The notes under the pieces: model-generated | What the model was told of the DNA's origin: nothing | Seen by the model: the letters and a program-made list of their open reading frames with translations, nothing else | Databases searched by the model: none | Assembly: GCA_029942245.1 (NCBI GenBank) | Contig: JAOZTN010000001.1 | Location: forward strand, 1-64,000 | DNA: 64,000 bases | Source: B18-G4 sp003648575 | GTDB lineage: Bacteria > Bacteroidota > Bacteroidia > Bacteroidales > B18-G4 | Reading direction: 5' to 3' | Translations under genes and position numbers: made by a program | Shown here: positions 33,906-42,684 of the stretch, in pieces | How positions within the stretch are numbered: the first letter of the stretch is position 1 | Layout: each line of letters opens with the position of its first letter

Positions 33906-34747
33906 ATGAGACACGGTAAAAAATTCAATCATTTAAGCAGGACGAGTGCTCACAGGAAAGCAATGCTCGCCAATATGGCAAGTTCGCTTATCATTCATAA
34001 ACGTATCAAGACTACTGTTGCCAAAGCGAAGGCTTTGAGAACATATATTGAACCCCTCATCACCAAGTCGAAAACCGATTCTACACACTCCAGAAGGGTT
34101 GTTTTCAGCTACCTCAATGACAAGGTAGCCGTAACAGAACTTTTCAGGGAAGTGTCAGTGAAGGTGGCCGACCGCCCGGGTGGTTACACACGTATCATTA
34201 AGATCGGTGCAAGGCTGGGTGATAATGCGGAGATGGCTATGATAGAGCTGGTTGACTATAACGAAAACCTGCTCGACGCAAAAGCTAAAGGGCCTAAGAA
34301 AACACGTAGGAGAAGAAGCGGTGCCAAGAAGGAAGAAGGCGATACTATCGTTGCAGAACAGGCTGTTGAAACTGCTGATGAAGTAGTGGAAGAAGCTGCA
34401 GTCGCCGAAGATGAAGTGAAAGAAGAACCTAAAGCTGAAGAGCCTAAGGAAGAACCTGCCGCTGAGGTGAAGGAAGAACCCAAAGCTGAAGAGCCTAAGG
34501 AAGAACCTGCCGCTGAGGTGAAGGAAGAACCTAAAGNNNNNNNNNNNNNNNNNNNNNNNNNNNNNNNNNNNNNNNNNNNNNNNNNNNNNNNNNNNNNNNN
34601 NNNNNNNNNNNNNNNNNNNNNNNNNNNNNNNNNNNNAAAGCTGAAGAGCCTAAGGAAGAACCTGCCGCTGAGGTGAAGGAAGAACCTAAAGATGAAGAGC
34701 CTAAGGAAGAACCCAAAGACGAAGAAAAGAAAGACAAGAAGGAATAG
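33906..34747 (+). CDS. rplQ: 50S ribosomal protein L17 with long repetitive acidic/basic tail, interrupted by assembly gap
   Basis: The first 120 residues are a normal L17: MRHGKKFNHLSRTSAHRKAM, LITKSKTDSTHSRRVV, DRPGGYTRIIKIG. A Lys/Arg stretch (KGPKKTRRRRSGAKKE) and a long Glu/Lys/Pro/Ala tail follow. The tail is built of 17-residue repeats (KAEEPKEEPAAEVKEEP) encoded by 51-bp units at 34431, 34482, 34533 (cut) and 34637. The 100 N at 34537-34636 break the frame. The stop TAG at 34745-34747 is in frame with the post-gap repeats, so I place the true end there. Bacteroidota L17 proteins often have Ala/Lys/Glu tails, but true repeat number is unknown here. Confidence 0.85.
34431..34687 (+). 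repeat. 51-bp tandem repeats in the rplQ tail
   Basis: Full units lie at 34431-34481, 34482-34532 and 34637-34687. A fourth begins at 34533 and runs into the gap. The units are almost identical (the first ends CCC, the others CCT). The near-identity explains why assembly failed here. The coding phase fits 17 residues per unit. Confidence 0.95.
34537..34636. other. Assembly gap of exactly 100 N
   Basis: All 100 bases are N, the usual placeholder for a join of unknown length. To keep the rplQ frame the missing sequence should equal a multiple of 51 minus 4 bases if only whole repeats are missing (47, 98, 149 and so on). Confidence 0.98.
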
Positions 34748-34768
34748 AATCCTTCATATAAAGGCTTA

Positions 34769-34804
34769 AAAGGATAGGGTTTTGGTTAGCTTTATCCTTT
34801 TTTT
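34769..34804 (+). terminator. Putative intrinsic terminator after rplQ
   Basis: AAAGGATA (34769-34776) pairs with TATCCTTT (34793-34800) across a 16-nt loop, and the T-run continues to 34804. The stem is AT-rich and the loop long, so termination may be partial. It separates the ribosomal block from eno. Confidence 0.5.
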
Positions 34805-34839
34805 ATCTCAAGAAATTATAAACCTGAAAATATTTAGTT

Positions 34840-36129
34840 ATGAGTGCAATTATTGCCAATATCCACGCACGACAGATCCTTGATTCACGTGGGAATCCTA
34901 CCATCGAGGTAGATGTATACACCAATACGGGCATAGTGGGGCGCGCAGCTGTTCCATCAGGTGCTTCCACCGGTATTCACGAAGCAGTAGAGCTTCGCGA
35001 TAATGACGAAGGCACTTACATGGGTAAAGGTGTACTAAAAGCAGTTGAAAACGTAAACAATATTCTGTCAGAAGAACTGCAGGGGTATTATGTGACCGAC
35101 CAGCGGGATATCGATCAGCGAATGATTGAAATCGACGGCACTTCAAACAAAGAAAAACTGGGTGCCAATGCTATGCTAGGCGTTTCACTTGCCGTTGCCC
35201 ATGCTGCTGCCCAGGATACAGGTCAGTTCCTGTTCCGCTATATTGGCGGACCGAATGCACATGTACTGCCCGTACCCATGATGAATATCCTGAATGGAGG
35301 TTCTCATGCAGACAACAGCATTGACTTCCAGGAATTTATGATCATGCCCGTTGGTGCTGAAACATTTAGCGATGCCATAAGGATGGGAGCAGAAGTTTTC
35401 CATAACCTGAAGGCCGTACTGAAAAAGGCCGGACATTCTACCAACGTTGGTGATGAAGGCGGTTTCGCACCCAACCTTTCCTCCAACGAGGAAGCCGTTA
35501 AGGTTGTTCTTGAAGCCATTGATAAAGCAGGCTACAAAGCCGGTGAAGACATATTCCTTGCACTCGATCCTGCATCATCAGAATACTATATCCCGGAAGA
35601 GAATGTGTATCACCTTAAATGGTCGACCGGCGACAAGCTTACACCTGCTGAGATGGTTGATTTTTGGGCTGACTGGGCTAAGAAATATCCCATCATCTCC
35701 ATCGAAGATGGCATGGCCGAAGACGATTGGGACGGCTGGAAACTCCAGACAGAGAAGATGGGCGACAAGGTTCAACTGGTCGGTGATGACCTTTTTGTTA
35801 CCAACACCAACCGACTGAAAAAAGGGATCGATATGGGCATAGCCAACTCCATCCTGATCAAAGTAAACCAAATTGGTACACTCACAGAAACCATCGACGC
35901 GGTGGATATGGCCAGCAAGAGCTCATATACATCTGTGATCAGCCACCGTTCAGGTGAAACAGAAGATACAACCATTGCCGACCTGGCTGTAGCACTGAAC
36001 ACCGGTCTCATTAAGACCGGTTCCGCCAGCCGCTCCGACAGAATCGCCAAGTACAACCAGCTGCTCAGGATCGAAGAGATCCTTGGTGATGCCGGGACAT
36101 ATCTTGGGAAAGATTTTAAATTCCTTTAG
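34840..36129 (+). CDS. eno: Enolase
   Basis: Converts 2-phosphoglycerate to phosphoenolpyruvate in glycolysis. The 429-residue protein has PSGASTGIHEAVELRD (residues 38-53), NVGDEGGFAPN (about 203-213) with the catalytic Glu, and metal ligands in ALDPASSEY and ISIEDGMAEDDWDGW. The late ISHRSGETEDTTIADLAV motif holds an active-site His. All catalytic residues look intact. It is downstream of rplQ and ends at a strong terminator. Confidence 0.98.
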   Translation: MSAIIANIHARQILDSRGNPTIEVDVYTNTGIVGRAAVPSGASTGIHEAVELRDNDEGTYMGKGVLKAVENVNNILSEELQGYYVTDQRDIDQRMIEIDGTSNKEKLGANAMLGVSLAVAHAAAQDTGQFLFRYIGGPNAHVLPVPMMNILNGGSHADNSIDFQEFMIMPVGAETFSDAIRMGAEVFHNLKAVLKKAGHSTNVGDEGGFAPNLSSNEEAVKVVLEAIDKAGYKAGEDIFLALDPASSEYYIPEENVYHLKWSTGDKLTPAEMVDFWADWAKKYPIISIEDGMAEDDWDGWKLQTEKMGDKVQLVGDDLFVTNTNRLKKGIDMGIANSILIKVNQIGTLTETIDAVDMASKSSYTSVISHRSGETEDTTIADLAVALNTGLIKTGSASRSDRIAKYNQLLRIEEILGDAGTYLGKDFKFL

Positions 36130-36150
36130 GAAATAAGAATGAATAGAGAA

Positions 36151-36176
36151 GGCCGCTCCGGGAGCGGCCTTTTTTT
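36151..36176 (+). terminator. Intrinsic terminator after eno
   Basis: GGCCGCTC (36151-36158), loop CGG, GAGCGGCC (36162-36169), then seven T. The T-run overlaps the stop codon of the convergent response-regulator gene at 36175-36177. Confidence 0.92.
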
Positions 36177-37011
36177 ATGCTATATCGTGAAGGTATAAGA
36201 CCAGGTTATCCGATCTCTCTAAACCCAGTTTTTTTCGCATACGGCTGCGGGCAGTTTCAAGTGCCCTGACCGACTGCTTGGTAATCTCCGATATTTCTTT
36301 TGACGACATGTCGAGCCTCAGGAAGGTACAAAGCTTTACTTCATTCGGGGTGAGGTCAGAATGGAGTGCAAGCAGTTTTTCCCTGAACCTGTCATGTTCT
36401 TCCTCAAAGCGTACCTCAAACTCCTTCCACTCCTGCCCCTGGATGAGATTCTTCAACCTTGAGATTGCCGCCAGAATATTGTCGCTGTATTCATTCTGGG
36501 TAGCTTTGTTGATCTTCCGCAAGTCTTCAATGATGGTATTCCCTAATTCGGTTCGGCGGGTGATAAAAAGCGCATTTTCTGTCATGACCTTCTTCTTGAA
36601 ATCCAATTCCGACTCCAGCGCATCCCTGGTTTGTTTCAAATCGAGGTGGGTGCGAATCCTAACCAGAAGCTCCTTCTCACTGAAGGGCTTGGTCACATAA
36701 TCCACCCCTCCTATCTCAAAACCTTTTAAGATGCTGTCCTGGTCAGTCCTGGCCGTCAGGAAGATCACAGGGATCTCCCTTGTAAGTTCCATGCTTTTCA
36801 ATACTTCACACACCTCAAAACCATCCATTCCAGGCATCATCACATCCAGGAGGATGAGGTCGAAGAATACCTTCTTGCATAACTCGATGGCATGTTTACC
36901 ACTCTGGGCATAAGATACAGAGTATCCGTGATCATCCAAAATACTTACCATTAAACGGATATTGGATGGTATATCATCTACGATCAATATGTTAGCAGAA
37001 TCCTTAAGCAT
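36175..37011 (-). CDS. Response regulator with receiver domain and LuxR-like HTH
   Basis: The 278-residue cytosolic regulator has a receiver domain (residues 8-125): acidic pocket ILIVDD, phospho-acceptor Asp in LILLDVMMPGMDG, Thr in IFLTAR and Lys in VTKPFSEKEL. A helical linker of about 80 residues follows. The C-terminus is LTPNEVKLCTFLRLDMSSKEI and SVRALETARSRMRKKLGL, a LuxR/NarL-like helix-turn-helix. It starts one base after the hybrid kinase stop, so the kinase is its likely phosphodonor. Target genes are unknown. Confidence 0.9.
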   Translation of the reverse strand: MLKDSANILIVDDIPSNIRLMVSILDDHGYSVSYAQSGKHAIELCKKVFFDLILLDVMMPGMDGFEVCEVLKSMELTREIPVIFLTARTDQDSILKGFEIGGVDYVTKPFSEKELLVRIRTHLDLKQTRDALESELDFKKKVMTENALFITRRTELGNTIIEDLRKINKATQNEYSDNILAAISRLKNLIQGQEWKEFEVRFEEEHDRFREKLLALHSDLTPNEVKLCTFLRLDMSSKEISEITKQSVRALETARSRMRKKLGLERSDNLVLYLHDIA

Positions 37012-37012
37012 A

Positions 37013-39676
37013 TTATTTCTGTTGATTAATGATTTCTTTCATTTTATTGAGGTATTCAGGAAAAGCCACCAGGCTGGAATCGATCTTTTCAATATCGTAA
37101 TTGTCGCAATATATGATCAGCTTATCTCCATAATCTACCAGAAGTTTGATGTCGAGTTCCATTCCAATGCCATGTATGGCTTCAGCAAATGTACGTATAG
37201 AGTTGAACTCCTTCAGATCATTGGCCTGTTGCCACAGATGCAGGAAGTGCTGTTCGATCCTGTCAACAGCCTGTGCCAGGGATTGCAGGTATTTCTCTTC
37301 ACTCTCCTCATTATCATAAGGAAGATCAGCCTTCGCCTGGCTTCCCGGCTCCTTCAATGCAAGTAATTCACGTATTTTATCATACAGCTCTTCAATGTGG
37401 AAAGGCTTGATCAGAAAATCATCAAAGCCCGAATTGCTGATCCGCTCTATATCTTCCTTCATAGCCAGGGCTGTCAAGGCAAGGATGGGCACTCCGGCAG
37501 TTTGAGGGTTGGCCCTCAGTCTAACAACAGCTTCATATCCATCCATCACCGGCATCATGATATCGAGAAGAATTATGCTGGGCTCGAACCCGGGGGCAAG
37601 TTCCACAGCTTCTGCACCATTTACTGCTTCCTTTACCGTAACGCCGCAATCTATCAGGTTTTCTTTTACGAACCTCCTGTTGATCTCAGAATCGTCGACA
37701 AGTAGAATACGCCTGCCCGAAAACAAAGCATGTGGATCCTCAGGTTTCTCTTCTATATTCAGCATCCGGTCAGCTATGTCAACATCCTTCAGGACAACAG
37801 AAAAAGATGATCCGCTGCCGGGAGCACTTTCCAATGAAATGCTTCCTTTCATCATTTCTACAAGGCGCCGGGTAATCGAAAGGCCCAGACCGGTTCCTTC
37901 AAGTGAGACTTCGGTAGTGTTTTCAAGTTGAACAAAGGAATCAAAGATTGCTTCATGCGACTCCTCAGGAATGCCAACCCCACTATCCTCTACTTTTATA
38001 AGCAAGTCCATTTTATCGTCCTTCTTTTCTCTATCGAGCAGCTGAACGATGAGCCGGATGTAGCCTTTCTGTGTGAACTTTACCGCATTACCAATAAGGT
38101 TGAATAACACCTGCCTTATCCTGATCTTATCGAGCATTAGAAGTTCAGGCACATTATCCTGCACATCCACTATAAAGTCAAGGTTTTTCTTGGCAACTTT
38201 AACTGCAAACACCTGTGATATCTCGGTGATTACCGTCCTTAGTTCAACAGCTTCCAGGCTGATATCAAGACGTCCTGCCTCAATCTTCGAAAGGTCGAGT
38301 ATATCATTGATCAACATCAGCAAGCTATCGCCGGCAGATCTGATCGATCCGGCATATTCTTTTAACCTGGGCTCCGCGATATGGCTGGTAAGCATCTCGG
38401 AAAATCCAATGATCGAGTTCAGTGGGGTCCGGATCTCATGGGAAATATTCGAAATAAATTCACTTTTAATCTTGTTTGCCTGCTCAGCCTTATCCTTCGC
38501 TTCCTTCAGGTTCTTCTCATTCTGTTTCCTTTCGGTAATGTCCCGGGCAAAAGCACAATTATATTCCGTGCCATCAAATTCCAGGTAGTTCACCATCAGC
38601 TCTACAGGATATTCCCTTCCGTCCTTGGTACGATGAATTGATTCTATGGAGAAATTCTTTCTTTCCCGCACTTCCTTCCAGTGTTTCGCCCAACTTGTTT
38701 CAGGGAACATCGGGTCGATCTCATAGACCTTCATCTTGAGCAATTCCTCCTTTGTATAGCCGAGTGCCTTGCATGCAGCATCATTCACATAACAGAAACG
38801 GGCATCTTTCCCCATCCAGAAGGCCGAATCGGCACTTTGATCGACAGAAAACTGTGTCAGTTTCAGTGCCTCTGTATCCTTCTTCATCCTGGTAACATCA
38901 CGGATGATCACCAATACTTCTTCAGAACCGATGGGGATATAGCGTGCTTCAAAATAATTAATATTTTCACCTTCGGCAAAGGAATATTCATCGATCACGA
39001 TCTCATTTGTTTCCAGGGCCTGCCTGATCCTGTCAACTCCACTCTTGCGCATTTGTTCGGGCAATGGAACATCGGAGAGCATTTTGCCCATGAAGGATTC
39101 CGGGATCAGGGCTAGTATATCAGGCGAGTTGGCGTGATAATCGATAAACCTTCCCTCTTTGTCAAACCTGAACATGATATCCGGCAAAGCTGTAAGCATG
39201 ACCTCATACCTGTTTAACACCTCCTGCAGTTGCTTTTCAATTTTCCTGGATTTTGTCAGGTCAAAGGCTACAGCCCTCACGCCAACTACAACATCATTTG
39301 AGTAAATGGGGTAAGAGTACAGCAAAACCGGAAACGTATTGCCATTCTTCATGACGCCTGTATACTCCTCACCCTCCATAGGCTGTCCTTCAAAAAGTTT
39401 GGCAAAGCGATGCTTTACGGTATCAAGATCATCAGGATGAACAACATCAAATACCGGGATACCCTTTTCAAGGTCTTCAGGAGTATAACCCATCATTTCC
39501 AGGCCAAAGGAGTTGCAACGAATGATCATTCCCTCATTATTGTATTCAAATATTCCAAGGGGGATCAGCTCAATGAGCTCCCAATATTTCTTTTCACTGT
39601 CTTGAAAGGCGTTCTCCAGCGTTTTAAGCTCGTCTTCCCAGTATTTTTTTGATTTCTCCTTTTTACTTTTTGGCAC
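37013..39676 (-). CDS. Hybrid sensor histidine kinase (three PAS, HisKA, HATPase, receiver)
   Basis: The 887-residue protein starts at a GTG codon and has no membrane segment, so it senses cytosolic signals. Three PAS domains come first (about residues 30-145, 155-270, 280-395; the last ends GTEYNCAFARDITERKQNE). Then HisKA with FISNISHEIRTPLNSIIGFSEML, and an HATPase with the VFNLIGNAVKFTQKG N-box, DSGVGIPEE and GTGLGLSI. A receiver domain with ILLDIMMPVMDGYEA follows. The final 100 residues are helical with AEAIHGIGMELD, similar to an HPt domain but without the usual HxLKG motif. It is co-transcribed with the response regulator. Confidence 0.92.
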   Translation of the reverse strand: MPKSKKEKSKKYWEDELKTLENAFQDSEKKYWELIELIPLGIFEYNNEGMIIRCNSFGLEMMGYTPEDLEKGIPVFDVVHPDDLDTVKHRFAKLFEGQPMEGEEYTGVMKNGNTFPVLLYSYPIYSNDVVVGVRAVAFDLTKSRKIEKQLQEVLNRYEVMLTALPDIMFRFDKEGRFIDYHANSPDILALIPESFMGKMLSDVPLPEQMRKSGVDRIRQALETNEIVIDEYSFAEGENINYFEARYIPIGSEEVLVIIRDVTRMKKDTEALKLTQFSVDQSADSAFWMGKDARFCYVNDAACKALGYTKEELLKMKVYEIDPMFPETSWAKHWKEVRERKNFSIESIHRTKDGREYPVELMVNYLEFDGTEYNCAFARDITERKQNEKNLKEAKDKAEQANKIKSEFISNISHEIRTPLNSIIGFSEMLTSHIAEPRLKEYAGSIRSAGDSLLMLINDILDLSKIEAGRLDISLEAVELRTVITEISQVFAVKVAKKNLDFIVDVQDNVPELLMLDKIRIRQVLFNLIGNAVKFTQKGYIRLIVQLLDREKKDDKMDLLIKVEDSGVGIPEESHEAIFDSFVQLENTTEVSLEGTGLGLSITRRLVEMMKGSISLESAPGSGSSFSVVLKDVDIADRMLNIEEKPEDPHALFSGRRILLVDDSEINRRFVKENLIDCGVTVKEAVNGAEAVELAPGFEPSIILLDIMMPVMDGYEAVVRLRANPQTAGVPILALTALAMKEDIERISNSGFDDFLIKPFHIEELYDKIRELLALKEPGSQAKADLPYDNEESEEKYLQSLAQAVDRIEQHFLHLWQQANDLKEFNSIRTFAEAIHGIGMELDIKLLVDYGDKLIIYCDNYDIEKIDSSLVAFPEYLNKMKEIINQQK

Positions 39677-39939
39677 AGCGCGGTCTATTTTAATCTAAAG
39701 ATACAAAATACGCAAAAAAAACCCCGCCGAGGCGGGGTAATTTTATTTAATCGATTCGGGTTTCTGTGTCTTTCAGGAAATCCATTATCATATATTGCAA
39801 ATTACAAGCCAAAGACATGTTTTCATGATAAATAGCTATTTCAGTGAAAGTTAGGACAAATATCCAAATCAAATAATCTCAAAATGGGAAGAAAGTTCCA
39901 GCATATGGAACATTTGAAATTTGTGCAAGAAAGTGACAG
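39677..39939. other. 263-bp spacer between alaS and the kinase gene
   Basis: Apart from the alaS terminator at 39714-39737 I see no gene or clear regulatory element. A near-match to the -7 element (TATCTTTA, minus strand 39703-39696) may belong to the kinase gene promoter. Confidence 0.5.
39714..39737 (-). terminator. Intrinsic terminator of alaS
   Basis: Read on the minus strand: CCCCGC, tetraloop CTCG, GCGGGG, followed by eight T. The orientation and position, about 200 bp past the alaS stop, fit termination of the alaS transcript before it enters the kinase gene. Confidence 0.85.
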
Positions 39940-42546
39940 CTATACCAGCGTCTTGATCTTATCCAGCGCTGCCTGTATGCCAGCGGGATCTTTGCCACCT
40001 GCAGTAGCAAAATGGGCCTGTCCTCCGCCCCCACCCTTGATCTCTTTGGCCAGTTCACGGACCAGCGTGCCCGCATTAAGGTCTTTTTTACTGATCACAT
40101 CTTCTCCGAGGGCGATAGTCAGAAAGGCTTTTCCTTCAGCAGCATTAGCCAGCACCACAAGGGCTTTCTTATTTTCCCGTACCAGCTTAAAAGCCATATC
40201 TTTCACCACATCGGTTCCGGCATCCACCAGGGCTGCAATCAGGTCAACACCATGATGTTCGCTGGCCGAAGCTCTAAGCTCCGTGATCAGGCCTGCAGAT
40301 AATTTTCGGTTCAGGTTTTCCGTCAGCTTCTGCAGTTTCTTATTTTCTTCTATCAGTCCCTGAACACCCCTGGCCAGATCTTTCGGATTCTTCAGCATTT
40401 GTCTGATGCTGCTTTCTGTCTCCATCTTTTGCTGCACATAATTCTCCGCATCCACACCGGTAATAGCTTCGATCCTGCGTATTCCGGCAGCAATCGCACT
40501 TTCCGATGTGATCTTAAAATACCCTATCTGCCCTGTGGCAGCAACATGTGTCCCACCGCATAATTCAATAGAATCGCCAAAGCGTATGATCCTTACTTTG
40601 TCACCATACTTTTCGCCAAAAAAGGCCAGCGCCCCCATATCCATGGCTTGCTGCATACTTACAGCCCTGTGTTCATCGATGGGGTTATTCTCCCTGATCA
40701 TGGCATTGACCAGTTTCTCAACTTCAAAGATATGCTCGTCGGTCATTTTCTCAAAATGGGAAAAATCGAAACGCAAATGACTTGAATCCACCAGTGAGCC
40801 TTTTTGTTCCACATGCGCTCCTAACACCTTGCGCAAAGCATAATGCATCAGGTGTGTGGCGGAATGATTGTTCTCGGTTTTTAAGCGGTTCAGGGGATCC
40901 ACCACTGCCTGAAAAGTATCAGTTCCTTCGACGCCTTTATCTGCCAGGTGAATGAGCAGATCATTTTCTTTTTTGGTATCGAATATCCTTATCGTCTCAG
41001 CTTCATTTTTGAGCATGCCCTTATCCCCCGCCTGGCCTCCTGACTCTGCATAAAAAGGCGTTTTATCGAGAACGATCTCATAGTAGGTATTCTTTTTTTC
41101 CTTTACCATGCGGTAGCGCATGACTTTCACTTCGGTTTGCTGTTGATCATAACCCAGGAATTCGGTGGGGCTGTCGCTTTCAGCGATCACTACCCACTCA
41201 TCCTTATCAAGCTCGGCCGCCTGGCGGGAACGGGTTTTCTGCTCCTCGAGGCCTTTTTTAAATCCCTCCATATCGATGGTCCAGCCGTTTTCCTTTGCCA
41301 TGAGTTCCGTCAGATCGACAGGAAAGCCGTAGGTGTCGAAAAGTTCAAAGGCAAAGGCACCCTCAATAATCTTATCGGATTTTGAAACGGCTATATACTG
41401 ATCAAAGCGCTTGATCCCCTGTTCCAGGGTATGCAGGAAGGATTGCTCTTCTTCGTGGATCACCTTGCTGATCAAGTCTTTCTGTTTCACAATTTCAGGA
41501 AATGCTTCGCCCATAATATCGGCAAGGGTATCCATCATCTTATAGATCACCGGTTCTTTTTCATTCAGGAAGGTGTATGCATAGCGGACAGCCCTTCTCA
41601 GTATCCTGCGGATCACATAACCTGCACCTGTATTCGAAGGCAACTGCCCATCAGTGATAGAGAAAGCAATGGCCCGAAGGTGGTCTGAAACCACACGCAT
41701 AGCAATATCTGTCTCATCTGATTTGCCATATTCTACTCCGGTAAGTTTGGCCAGTTTGCCAATCAGCGGACTAAATACATCCGTATCATAATTGGACTTC
41801 TTTCCCTGAAGAGCCATACACAGGCGCTCGAATCCCATGCCGGTATCGACATGCCTGGCCGGCAAAGGCTCCAGGGAACCATCTTTCCTTCTGTTGAATT
41901 CAATAAATACCAGATTCCACACTTCGATCACCTCAGGATAATCCATGTTCACCAGGGTCTTGCCGTCTGCTTTTTTGCGATCTTCATCATCTCTGAGGTC
42001 GATATGGATTTCTGAGCAGGGCCCACAGGGGCCTGTATCGCCCATCTCCCAGAAATTATCCTTTTTAGAACCATAGAGTATATGGCTTTCGGGGATGATG
42101 GCTTTCCATTGGTTGAAAGCTTCCATGTCGGGATCCAGTCCATCAGATTTGTCTCCCCCAAAAACACTTACATACAATCTTTCGGGATCGAGTCCGTATA
42201 CCTCCGTAAGTAATTCCCACCCCCAGGCAATTGCCTCTTTCTTAAAATAATCGCCAAACGACCAGTTACCAAGCATTTCGAACATGGTATGATGATAGGT
42301 ATCATGGCCAACTTCTTCAAGGTCGTTATGTTTACCTGATACCCGGAGGCATTTCTGGGTATCAGCCACACGTGATGATGATGACTTCCTGTTACCCAGA
42401 AAGATATCTTTAAACTGGTTCATTCCGGCATTGGTAAACATCAAAGTCGGGTCATCTTTAACGACCATGGGAGCCGATTGAACGATCTCATGTTGCTTCT
42501 CCCTGAAGAAATCGAGGAAAGTCTTTCTAACAAGCTTGGAATCCAT
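39940..42546 (-). CDS. alaS: Alanyl-tRNA synthetase
   Basis: The 868-residue class II synthetase charges tRNA-Ala. It has motif-1-like SAPMVVKDDPTLMFTNAGMNQFK and the CLRVSGKHNDLEEVG motif 2 region. The editing domain has HSATHLMHYAL and ELCGGTHV, the zinc ligands that clear mischarged Ser and Gly. The C-Ala domain ends GGGGGQAHFATAGG. The Cys/His zinc site is complete. It has its own -7 element at 42607-42600 and diverges from the M23 peptidase gene. Confidence 0.98.
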   Translation of the reverse strand: MDSKLVRKTFLDFFREKQHEIVQSAPMVVKDDPTLMFTNAGMNQFKDIFLGNRKSSSSRVADTQKCLRVSGKHNDLEEVGHDTYHHTMFEMLGNWSFGDYFKKEAIAWGWELLTEVYGLDPERLYVSVFGGDKSDGLDPDMEAFNQWKAIIPESHILYGSKKDNFWEMGDTGPCGPCSEIHIDLRDDEDRKKADGKTLVNMDYPEVIEVWNLVFIEFNRRKDGSLEPLPARHVDTGMGFERLCMALQGKKSNYDTDVFSPLIGKLAKLTGVEYGKSDETDIAMRVVSDHLRAIAFSITDGQLPSNTGAGYVIRRILRRAVRYAYTFLNEKEPVIYKMMDTLADIMGEAFPEIVKQKDLISKVIHEEEQSFLHTLEQGIKRFDQYIAVSKSDKIIEGAFAFELFDTYGFPVDLTELMAKENGWTIDMEGFKKGLEEQKTRSRQAAELDKDEWVVIAESDSPTEFLGYDQQQTEVKVMRYRMVKEKKNTYYEIVLDKTPFYAESGGQAGDKGMLKNEAETIRIFDTKKENDLLIHLADKGVEGTDTFQAVVDPLNRLKTENNHSATHLMHYALRKVLGAHVEQKGSLVDSSHLRFDFSHFEKMTDEHIFEVEKLVNAMIRENNPIDEHRAVSMQQAMDMGALAFFGEKYGDKVRIIRFGDSIELCGGTHVAATGQIGYFKITSESAIAAGIRRIEAITGVDAENYVQQKMETESSIRQMLKNPKDLARGVQGLIEENKKLQKLTENLNRKLSAGLITELRASASEHHGVDLIAALVDAGTDVVKDMAFKLVRENKKALVVLANAAEGKAFLTIALGEDVISKKDLNAGTLVRELAKEIKGGGGGQAHFATAGGKDPAGIQAALDKIKTLV

Positions 42547-42599
42547 AAACTTTTTTATTAACAGTCTTTTTGTTAAATATTTGTGGAAATTACTGAACG

Positions 42600-42632
42600 C
42601 AAAGTTAGTTTAATTAATTATTTTTGTGTCAA
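42600..42632 (-). promoter_or_regulatory. Putative alaS promoter
   Basis: The minus strand has TTG (42632-42630), 22 bp, then TAACTTTG (42607-42600). The spacing is one base beyond the usual range. On the plus strand TATTTTTG at 42619-42626 could serve the divergent M23 gene, so the two promoters would overlap back to back. Confidence 0.45.
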
Positions 42633-42684
42633 TAGAAGCTGATAATTCATAATGAATCAGGCTTTCATGCGTTTACAGAACCAT

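Noticed and set aside
34431..34687. Possible CRISPR array
   Set aside because: The 51-bp units are contiguous with no spacers and encode a continuous L17 tail.
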